This document shows, one piece after another, positions 1 through 4,688 of a DNA stretch of 6,646 bases. The notes beneath the pieces were generated by a model. That model was not told the origin of the DNA. It did no database searches and saw only the letters and a list, made by a program, of their open reading frames with translations. Positions within the stretch are counted from its first letter, which is position 1, and each line of letters opens with the position of its first letter. This DNA comes from Candidatus Eiseniibacteriota bacterium (GTDB lineage Bacteria; Eisenbacteria; RBG-16-71-46): positions 1 through 6,646 of the forward strand of contig VBOS01000428.1 in the NCBI GenBank assembly GCA_005893185.1. Reading direction: 5' to 3'. Made by a program: the position numbers and the translations under genes.

Positions 1-81
1 TCGACCCAGGGCCTCCGTTACGGCCTGGTACGGCTCGCAGCCGAGGAGGCCCGCGGCGGAGGGCCGGGTCCAGGGTCGTGA
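1..81 (+). CDS. C-terminal end of an upstream protein, possibly Ppx/GppA-family phosphatase
   Basis: Frame 1 is open from the window edge to TGA 79-81 and encodes 26 residues beginning STQGLRYGLVRLAAEE, then a Gly/Pro-rich tail. Of the three forward frames this is the only one that reads like a protein end. The 'S-x-x-G-L-R-x-G-L' pattern resembles the segment closing the N-terminal domain of exopolyphosphatase/guanosine pentaphosphatase (Ppx/GppA) proteins, which in short family members is close to the C-terminus. Those enzymes hydrolyse polyphosphate or pppGpp in the cytoplasm. The family assignment is inference from about ten residues and could be wrong; that a coding sequence ends here is more likely than its identity. 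A weak terminator-like hairpin follows at 139-160. Confidence 0.45.
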   Translation, partial: STQGLRYGLVRLAAEEARGGGPGPGS

Positions 82-138
82 GGGGCGCAGCTGCTGCCAC
101 GGCCGGCTGCCGGGTCGGCACCCGAAAGTCCTGATCGA

Positions 139-163
139 CCCTTCGGGCACCCCTCAAGGGATT
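139..163 (+). terminator. Weak terminator-like hairpin after the upstream gene
   Basis: CCCTT (139-143) pairs with AAGGG (156-160) over a 12-nt loop and is followed by ATTTC. Competing pairings exist in the same stretch: GGGTCG 112-117 with CGACCC 136-141, and CCCGAA 121-126 with TTCGGG 142-147. The stem is short and the T-run poor, so this is only a possible end for the upstream transcript. Confidence 0.25.
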
Positions 164-182
164 TCACACCGTAAAGTTCTCA

Positions 183-212
183 TTGACCGCGCCGGGGCCC
201 GAAGCCGATAAT
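183..212 (+). promoter_or_regulatory. Sigma70-type promoter (TTGACC / GATAAT)
   Basis: TTGACC at 183-188 and GATAAT at 207-212 each match the housekeeping -35 and -10 hexamers at five of six positions, with an 18-bp spacer. Transcription would start near 219, giving a leader of about 130 nt before the small secreted-protein gene. That leader contains a purine-rich AAAGT repeat (about 234-249) and a 5-bp hairpin (GGTCG 283-287 with CGACC 292-296). This is the best sigma70-like site in the window by eye. Confidence 0.5.
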
Positions 213-349
213 CCAATCGGGCTCAAGGAAAAGCAAAGTAAAGTAAAGAAGGTCCCCTCGGAAGCAAGCTCGTTTCGGCGTAGGTCGCCTCCGACCGCAC
301 GACCTTTGTGTCTCACTCTCACAGCCAGTCGTGAAGGGAGCGGCAAGAG

Positions 350-676
350 ATGCTGAAATGTGGCGTCAGACCCCTGATCGCGCTGGCCCTCGCCCTCGTG
401 GCGACGGGTGTCTTGTCGGCTGTGTGCTCCGCACGCGAGTTCAGTAGTCCGACCGGGTCGCCGGCGGCTCACGTGACGGTCACATCGAGCGCAAGACCCC
501 CCGCCTCTTCGGGGGAACCGGATCAACCCCTCAATCCGCCGCCGCTGCGCGTGAACAATGGAGGAATCGTGGCGCCGCCGCCCGATTCGAATCCCGGCGT
601 GGATGGGGACTTTGATCTGGTCATGCGGTGGGCCTTCTGGATCGCGGGGTACTGGTTCTCGAGGGCAGCGCTCTAG
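350..676 (+). CDS. Small secreted protein of unknown function
   Basis: The gene encodes 108 residues and I do not recognise a family. ATG 350 is preceded by AAGGGAG (334-340) at about 9 nt, a good ribosome binding site. The N-terminus is a typical Sec signal peptide: K3 and R7, a hydrophobic core at about residues 8-25, and a likely signal peptidase I cut after Ala28 (C-S-A|R). Cys26 is not in a valid lipobox because Val precedes it. The mature part, about 80 residues, is rich in Pro, Ser and Gly with Pro runs near residues 63-65 and 76-78, so it is probably extended or disordered. It ends in an aromatic, hydrophobic segment (WAFWIAGYWF) that could be a membrane-contacting or amphipathic helix. 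The stop codon lies within the terminator hairpin. The preceding promoter and following terminator make it an independent transcription unit, separate from the regulator gene downstream. Confidence 0.65.
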   Translation: MLKCGVRPLIALALALVATGVLSAVCSAREFSSPTGSPAAHVTVTSSARPPASSGEPDQPLNPPPLRVNNGGIVAPPPDSNPGVDGDFDLVMRWAFWIAGYWFSRAAL

Positions 677-700
677 CGTTTGACCGCTAGAGCGCTGTTT
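666..700 (+). terminator. Intrinsic terminator with perfect 13-bp stem overlapping the stop codon
   Basis: The 13 bases at 666-678 are perfectly complementary to 685-697, with a 6-nt loop (TTTGAC), and TTT follows at 698-700. The stop codon TAG (674-676) of the small secreted-protein gene is inside the left arm. The T-run is short, but stem length and position support a terminator separating this gene from the sigma54 activator gene. Confidence 0.65.
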
Positions 701-721
701 CCGACAGCGAGTCAGTGCAGG

Positions 722-750
722 GATGCTCCGGACCGAACCGACGGAGCATC
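722..750 (+). repeat. 9-bp inverted repeat at the head of the activator gene
   Basis: GATGCTCCG (722-730) and CGGAGCATC (742-750) are perfect inverted copies separated by 11 nt; G721 and T751 could add a wobble pair. The ATG at 723 lies inside the left arm, so in RNA it would be buried in a hairpin. The element may be an operator for autoregulation, a second terminator-like hairpin after 666-700, or a translation-control hairpin. Its position fits a 5' leader better than coding sequence if translation starts at GTG 789. Confidence 0.5.
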
Positions 751-3700
751 TTAACCAGAGCGTCGAGACAAAAAGAGGGTTCGAAAAAGTGCAGCGTGCG
801 ATCCCCCCCGATCTGAGCCACGCAGGACACCCCGCCCTCGGCGGAGCCCTCCAGCACGAGGCAGTCGGTGATTTGCATCTTGCCGCGGACAACTTCTCCG
901 GCGCGGCGGAGGCCTACGCGGCTGCCCTTCGCGACATGGGGCCCGGCTTCCCGCGTGAGCGTTGCCGCGCGCTCTCGAAGCTCGCCGAGTCCCACATCCG
1001 CCGGAGCGACTACCAGTCCGCGCTCGCGCCGCTGCGCGAGGCGCGCGACACCGCGCGGCTGCTGGGCGATGCGCGCGTGGTCGCCGGCATCGCGGCCCGG
1101 TTCGCCGACGCCTTCACCGAGCTCGGCCAGTATCGCCGGGGACGCCATTTCGCGCGCTACGCGTACCGCGTGCTGCGCGACACCGATGACCACCGCACCG
1201 TCGGCCAGGCGGGCGTGCGCCTCGGCATCTGCTGCGCGCGACTCGGCCAGATGACCGAGGCCATCGAGTGGCTGCAGAACGCCGCCGCCACCTTCCGCCG
1301 CATCGACGACACCGACGGTCTGGTCTCGGCGCTCAACAACCTCGGCATTGTCTACAAGAACCTGCGCGACTGGCGCGAGGCCACCCGCTTCCTCGAGCAG
1401 GCGCTCAAGCTCGACGAGCGCGAGGGTCTCTTCTCGCGCATGCGGGCCCATCACCAGAACCTGGGCCTCATCCGCTACCGTCTGGGGCAGTGGGATCTCG
1501 CAGAGGAGGACTTCCGCCAGTCGCTGCGGATCGCGCGCGAGACCGGGCACCAGCAGGGCGAGGCAGCCGCCTATCTCGCGCTCGGCATGATGTGCCGCCG
1601 GCGCCGCCAGTTCGAGCGCTCCGAGGAGCACTTCCGCCACGCCATGTCGCTGGCCGCCGAGGTGGGCGCCCGGCGCGAGACCGTGCTGGCCCGCGAATTT
1701 CTCGGCGAGCTGGAGCTCGACCGCGGCAACGCCGAGGCTGCGCTGGCGCTGCTGGTCCCGGCACTCGAGGAGGCGCGGCGCCTGGCGCCCCAGGGCGACC
1801 TGGTCGCTGAGCTCGAGACGCGTACCGGCCTGGCGCACCTGCATCTCGAGCAGAACGACGAGGCCGAGGAGCACCTGGCCCGGGGCGCCGCTCTGGCCGA
1901 GCAGCTCGGCGACCGCGTCGAGCGCGCCTTGGCCGAGCGTGCCCGGGCACGGCTCGACGCCGTGCGGGGCGATGCGGACGCGATGGGGGCCAAGCTGCGC
2001 GCGGCGGCTCAGTGCTTCGACGAGCTGGGCGAGACCTACGAGCTGGCCGTCTCGCTCTCGGCCCAGGGCGAGTATCTGTTCCTCCTGCCGGCGAGCACCC
2101 GCATGCGCCTGCCGCTCGAGTCCGTCACGGATGCGGCCAAGCGCGCGGCCACCCTTTTCCGGCAGCTCGGCGTGACGTCGCTCGCCGCCGAGGCGGTGCT
2201 GATCCTGTCGCGGCTCGAGGCCGAGCGCGAGCACTACGACCAGGCGCTCTCGCTGCTCGAACAGGCCGAGCAGTGGCTGGCCGAAACCGAGGAGTCCGAG
2301 ACCCGCGACCGCGTTGAGACTTTGCGGCGCGAGCTCGAGCGGCAGTACGTCGCGGTCTCGATCTCGACCTGCAACGAGTTCCGGGCGCTGGAAGAGGCCA
2401 ACCGGCTGTTCCGCGAGACCGCCGACATGGACGGGCTCCTGAGCCAGGCGGTGCGGCTCGCGGTGGACCACGCGGGCGGCGATCGCGGCTTCGTGGCCTT
2501 CAGCGCGAGCGGCGGCCGGCTCGACGTGGTCGCGCAGCACGGGCTGGGGCGCGACCGGGCCCGCCGCGTGCTGCGCGTGGTCGAAGGCGCCATCGGCAGC
2601 CGCATCACGGAGAGCGGCCCGCTGTTCTCGAGCCGGGTCGCGGCCGATCCGCGCTTCAGCGCGGCGCTTGTGGACACCCTGGAGGGCGTGGGCTCGCTGG
2701 TGTGCGTCCCGCTCAACTTCCCCTCGCAGGCACTCGGCCTGGTCTACGTGGATCGCCTGAACGACAGCCTGCTCGGCCCCTTCAAGCAGCGCGAGCTCAA
2801 CCTGCTGGCCGTGCTCGCGAACAGCGCAGGGGTCGCGATCGTCGAGGCGCAGCGCTCGCTGCTCCTCGAGGAGAACCGACAGCTCCGCGACAAGCTCCGC
2901 CCGAGCCCGGGCTCGGAGCGCGTGATCTCGCAGTCGCGCGAGATGAGCAGCATCATGAGCCTGCTCGCCAAGGTGGGCGGCAGCCCGGCCACCGTGCTGT
3001 TCCTAGGGGAGACCGGCACCGGCAAGGGCCTGCTCGCCCAGGTGGTGCACGAGATCTCGGGCCGGCGCGACCGCCCGTTCGTTCAGGTCAACTGCGCTGC
3101 GCTCCCCGAAACGCTGCTCGAGAGCGAGCTGTTCGGCCACTTGCAGGGCGCTTTCACCGGGGCATCGCGGGACAAGGCGGGCCTGTTCGAGGAAGCCGAG
3201 GGCGGAACGATCTTCCTCGACGAGATCGAGAAGGTGCCCGAGTCGGTCCAGGCCAAGCTGCTTCACGTGCTGGATCGCGGCGAGATCCGCCCGGTGGGCG
3301 CAACACGCACCAAGCGGGTGAACGCGCGCGTGATCTGCGCGACGTGCTGCGACCTGCGCGACCGCATCAAGGAGGGCCGGTTCCTCGAGGACCTCTACTA
3401 CCGGCTCAACGACATCACCGTGCGGGTTCCATCTCTTCGCGAGCGGCGCGAGGTCATCCCGCTGCTGGCCGAGCACTTCCTGGCGGTCTACTCCCGGCAG
3501 ATGGAGAAGACGGTGCGCGGCTTCTCCCCGGGCGTCATGCAAGTGTTCCTCGACCATCCCTGGCGGGGCAACGTCCGGGAGCTCGAGAAGACCGTGAAGC
3601 GCATGGTGGTGCTCGCCGAGTCCGGCGCGATGCTCGACCAGGATCTGCTGCCGCCCGAGATGCGCGAGGCCGAGGTGGCGGCCACGGTGGATCGGCCCAA

Positions 3701-3872
3701 CGGGAAGTCCCTGCGCTCGAACATCTCTCAGCTCGAGCGCCGGATGATCGCAGAGGCGCTCGACCGCTGTCGCTGGAACAAGGCGCGGACCGCCCGCGAG
3801 CTAGGGCTCAGCTACCCGACGCTGCTCTCCAAGATCCGCACCCTCCAGATCGAGCGGCGCAAGCGCTTCTAG
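723..3872 (+). CDS. Sigma54-dependent activator (enhancer-binding protein): TPR array, GAF, AAA+, Fis-type HTH
   Basis: This 1049-codon protein should bind upstream DNA and use ATP hydrolysis to open sigma54-RNA polymerase promoters. Numbering uses ATG 723, the longest frame; GTG 789 (codon 23) has the better ribosome site. About twelve TPR-like helical repeats span residues 40-540 (clear example: ALNNLGIVYKNL at 203-214). A GAF sensory domain covers about 565-710, then a short coiled-coil linker. The AAA+ domain (about 738-965) has Walker A GETGTGKG 762-769, the sigma54-contacting loop GAFTGA 809-814, Walker B IFLDE 830-834 and HPWRGNVREL. A Fis-type helix-turn-helix fills the last 46 residues. 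There is no receiver domain, so control is probably by TPR partner binding and GAF ligand, not phosphorylation. Oddities: the sensor I Asn is Cys875 and the first of the paired trans arginines is Leu888. The likely targets are the two sigma54 promoters immediately downstream. Confidence 0.93.
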   Translation: MLRTEPTEHLNQSVETKRGFEKVQRAIPPDLSHAGHPALGGALQHEAVGDLHLAADNFSGAAEAYAAALRDMGPGFPRERCRALSKLAESHIRRSDYQSALAPLREARDTARLLGDARVVAGIAARFADAFTELGQYRRGRHFARYAYRVLRDTDDHRTVGQAGVRLGICCARLGQMTEAIEWLQNAAATFRRIDDTDGLVSALNNLGIVYKNLRDWREATRFLEQALKLDEREGLFSRMRAHHQNLGLIRYRLGQWDLAEEDFRQSLRIARETGHQQGEAAAYLALGMMCRRRRQFERSEEHFRHAMSLAAEVGARRETVLAREFLGELELDRGNAEAALALLVPALEEARRLAPQGDLVAELETRTGLAHLHLEQNDEAEEHLARGAALAEQLGDRVERALAERARARLDAVRGDADAMGAKLRAAAQCFDELGETYELAVSLSAQGEYLFLLPASTRMRLPLESVTDAAKRAATLFRQLGVTSLAAEAVLILSRLEAEREHYDQALSLLEQAEQWLAETEESETRDRVETLRRELERQYVAVSISTCNEFRALEEANRLFRETADMDGLLSQAVRLAVDHAGGDRGFVAFSASGGRLDVVAQHGLGRDRARRVLRVVEGAIGSRITESGPLFSSRVAADPRFSAALVDTLEGVGSLVCVPLNFPSQALGLVYVDRLNDSLLGPFKQRELNLLAVLANSAGVAIVEAQRSLLLEENRQLRDKLRPSPGSERVISQSREMSSIMSLLAKVGGSPATVLFLGETGTGKGLLAQVVHEISGRRDRPFVQVNCAALPETLLESELFGHLQGAFTGASRDKAGLFEEAEGGTIFLDEIEKVPESVQAKLLHVLDRGEIRPVGATRTKRVNARVICATCCDLRDRIKEGRFLEDLYYRLNDITVRVPSLRERREVIPLLAEHFLAVYSRQMEKTVRGFSPGVMQVFLDHPWRGNVRELEKTVKRMVVLAESGAMLDQDLLPPEMREAEVAATVDRPNGKSLRSNISQLERRMIAEALDRCRWNKARTARELGLSYPTLLSKIRTLQIERRKRF
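774..791 (+). promoter_or_regulatory. Ribosome binding site and alternative GTG start of the activator gene
   Basis: AGAGGG at 774-779 lies 9 nt upstream of an in-frame GTG at 789-791 (codon 23 of the longest reading frame). ATG 723 has no purine-rich site at a workable distance, only CAGGG directly against it. By ribosome-site criteria GTG 789 is the better start; no TPR repeat is lost by using it. Confidence 0.5.
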
Positions 3873-4099
3873 CAGCACCCTCCCCACTCCACATTCTTCA
3901 TACAATTGCTATTAAGAGATTTAACAATTAACCCATTGCGGCCAGCACAGATACGGCGCAGGCCCTGTCCGAGTCCACATTCTGTTTAGTGTTCGGCCGC
4001 GCGAAGCCTGGCGTGCTCTGCCCAGCCCATCCGCCGCTGACGCCAGCAACTCGTTGCCTCCCAACAGCTCAGCGAAATGCCCGTGAAGTCGTGGCGCTC
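3873..4099 (+). other. Non-coding stretch with an AT-rich patch and possible activator sites
   Basis: No convincing gene or terminator hairpin follows the activator stop. An AT-rich patch at 3901-3931 stands out from the GC-rich surroundings: AATTG 3904-3908 faces CAATT 3925-3929, and TTAA 3912-3915 faces TTAA 3921-3924. It lies about 170-200 bp upstream of the first sigma54 promoter, a usual distance for an activator or DNA-bending site. TTCG 3992-3995 / CGAA 4002-4005 is a short imperfect palindrome about 100 bp upstream of the same promoter. TCCACATTCT occurs twice (3888-3897 and 3974-3983). Assignment as upstream activating sequence is inference. Confidence 0.35.
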
Positions 4100-4115
4100 T
4101 GGCACGGAGGGTGCT
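4100..4115 (+). promoter_or_regulatory. Sigma54 (-24/-12) promoter, first site
   Basis: TGGCACGGAGGGTGCT matches the published sigma54 consensus TGGCACG-N4-TTGC(A/T) at every specified position except the first T of TTGC, which is G. The essential GG (4101-4102) and GC (4113-4114) have the correct spacing. Transcription should start near 4126. No convincing protein gene follows; a strongly structured stretch does, ending in a terminator-like hairpin, so the product is probably a noncoding RNA. It lies 228 bp downstream of the sigma54 activator gene. Confidence 0.65.
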
Positions 4116-4175
4116 CATAGAACTTCATCGGAGGGGGGGGACCTCCAAAAGTCCAGCAATCAGAACTGCTGGGCC

Positions 4176-4274
4176 ACTTCTGGGCTAGCCGGTTCCGTAG
4201 GGGGTCGGTCGAGGGTACGAGCCCCAGTCACTAAAGACAACGCACCGCCCTCTACCACCGGCTAGCTTGGAAGT
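4176..4274 (+). repeat. Long hairpin: 18-bp helix with stacked 9-bp helix
   Basis: Bases 4176-4193 pair with 4257-4274 over 18 consecutive positions. The core GCTAGCCGGT (4184-4193) and ACCGGCTAGC (4257-4266) is perfect, and the outer part contains U4181-G4269, G4182-U4268 and G4183-U4267. After a small internal loop, 4197-4205 pairs with 4247-4255 (9 bp, two G-U). The apical part can form GGG 4213-4215 with CCC 4222-4224 and GTC 4227-4229 with GAC 4236-4238. It is the central helix of the candidate RNA. Confidence 0.65.
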
Positions 4275-4381
4275 ATGAGACTCAAGGATCCTTCGGCAAC
4301 GGAAAAACGGGTGCAAGGCGGGACGGGCAACGGAGGCCCGGCTTCGGCATTTCCAGCCTCTTTACGCGCCCATGATGGTTC

Positions 4382-4473
4382 GGGACACCGGTCGATTCGC
4401 GTCACAGGCCAGCACTGGGGGATGTCCAGGCTTGTGGTCCGAAAGCAGCACTGACCGGTGTCCTCTTGTTTTT
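4382..4473 (+). terminator. Intrinsic terminator-like hairpin with branched loop and U-rich tail
   Basis: Bases 4382-4394 pair with 4452-4464: 11 Watson-Crick pairs closed by a G-U at each end. CTTGTTTTT follows at 4465-4473. The 57-nt loop holds its own hairpin: 4403-4410 with 4429-4436 (8 bp, one G-U), capped by TGGG 4416-4419 with TCCA 4425-4428. A large apical hairpin is longer than a textbook terminator, but the GC-rich base and the T-tract are right. It would end transcription from 4126 and insulate the second sigma54 promoter. Confidence 0.55.
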
Positions 4474-4622
4474 CCGTTGTAGCGATCTCCACACACCTGC
4501 GACACCTCCGCACGCCCCAGGGCCCGCTTCCCGCAACAGCCCTCCCTCCGCGCACTCTCCGCGATCGTTGCGGCGCCGCGACTTGGAACGCGCCGGATCG
4601 TGAGCGCGCCCGACGGTTGCCA
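4474..4622 (+). other. Non-coding C-rich stretch upstream of the second sigma54 promoter
   Basis: I see no gene here. The first half is C-rich on this strand. GCGGCGCCGC (4570-4579) is a perfect 10-bp palindrome about 45-55 bp upstream of the second -24 element. It could be a protein-binding site, but GC-rich palindromes arise easily in such DNA. Confidence 0.3.
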
Positions 4623-4627
4623 TGGCA
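4618..4627. repeat. 10-bp palindrome overlapping the -24 element
   Basis: TGCCATGGCA is a perfect palindrome whose right half forms most of the -24 element of the second sigma54 promoter (4623-4638). A protein bound here would compete with sigma54 polymerase. No binding protein can be named. Confidence 0.3.
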
Positions 4628-4638
4628 CACGGGTTGCC
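4623..4638 (+). promoter_or_regulatory. Sigma54 (-24/-12) promoter, second site, for the lipoprotein operon
   Basis: TGGCACACGGGTTGCC contains exact TGGCAC and TTGC blocks at the correct spacing. It departs from TGGCACG-N4-TTGC(A/T) only at the seventh base (A) and the last base (C). Transcription should start near 4649, giving a 40-nt leader to ATG 4689. With the activator gene and a first sigma54 site upstream, this is the likely promoter of the three-gene operon that follows. Confidence 0.65.
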
Positions 4639-4675
4639 GTAGTAACTGGACGCGTCATGCGGCGTCTAATGTCAC

Positions 4676-4685
4676 GGAGGTGATC
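4676..4685 (+). promoter_or_regulatory. Perfect Shine-Dalgarno fixing the lipoprotein start
   Basis: GGAGGTGATC is fully complementary to the 3' end of 16S rRNA (GATCACCTCC), with 8 nt between GGAGG and ATG 4689. This unusually complete match decides the start: the frame is open further upstream to ATG 4458, but that would include the terminator tail, the sigma54 promoter and the ribosome site itself. Confidence 0.85.
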
Positions 4686-4688
4686 CCC

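Larger units (their letters stand above)
4126..4473 (+). ncRNA. Candidate structured noncoding RNA of about 350 nt, sigma54-driven
   Basis: The stretch has no supported protein gene but many consistent helices. They are: GGAGG 4130-4134 with CCTCC 4142-4146; 4151-4158 with 4167-4174 (8 bp, one G-U); 4176-4193 with 4257-4274 (18 bp without a break, three G-U); 4197-4205 with 4247-4255 (9 bp, two G-U); GAGGC 4333-4337 with GCCTC 4356-4360 around CCG/CGG; and the terminal hairpin 4382-4464. G-U pairs inside the long helix would be A-C mismatches in the opposite strand's RNA, so + strand transcription is favoured. Start (about 4126) is inferred from the sigma54 promoter and end (about 4473) from the U-rich tail. 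Two short repeats occur: CTTCGGCA at 4291-4298/4342-4349 (within 1 nt) and GGCAACGGA near 4295 and 4326. I see no RNase P, tmRNA or SRP core motifs. Alternatives are an inverted-repeat mobile remnant or a leader of the downstream operon. Confidence 0.5.

Noticed and set aside
687..2540. Minus-strand open frame of 617 codons opposite the activator gene
   Set aside because: It lies wholly antisense to a gene with clear TPR and GAF sequence; long antisense frames are expected from high-GC codon bias, and its sequence shows no family pattern.
2702..3931. Plus-strand open frame of 409 codons in another frame of the activator gene
   Set aside because: It overlaps the AAA+ and HTH domains out of frame and has the Arg/Pro/Ala-rich composition of a shadow frame.
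3921..4118. Minus-strand frame of 65 codons in the gap
   Set aside because: No ribosome site and no recognisable features; it probably reflects lack of stops in GC-rich DNA.
4077..4265. Short plus-strand frame of 62 codons in the gap
   Set aside because: No ribosome site, low-complexity composition, and it spans the sigma54 promoter and the long RNA helix.
4194..4266. tRNA-like resemblance on the minus strand
   Set aside because: There are D-arm-like (GGTGGTAGAG) and T-arm-like (GGGGCTCGTACCC) pieces, but no acceptor helix pairs and the anticodon stem has only three pairs. The long 18-bp helix explains the region better.
4284..4293. Palindrome AAGGATCCTT
   Set aside because: It cannot form a useful hairpin loop by itself and no partner site is seen; probably chance.
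4434..4463. SRP RNA-like stretch (GGTCCGAAAGCAGC)
   Set aside because: It only loosely recalls the 4.5S apical loop; the conserved asymmetric loop and flanking pairing are absent.
4126..4473. RNase P RNA or tmRNA, both about this length
   Set aside because: I could not find the conserved RNase P core motifs, nor a tmRNA tRNA-like end with GGTTCGA and CCA or a tag reading frame.
4458..4688. Upstream ATG extension of the FnIII lipoprotein
   Set aside because: It would translate the U-tract region and the sigma54 promoter and bury the lipoprotein signal peptide 77 residues inside; ATG 4689 has a full Shine-Dalgarno.
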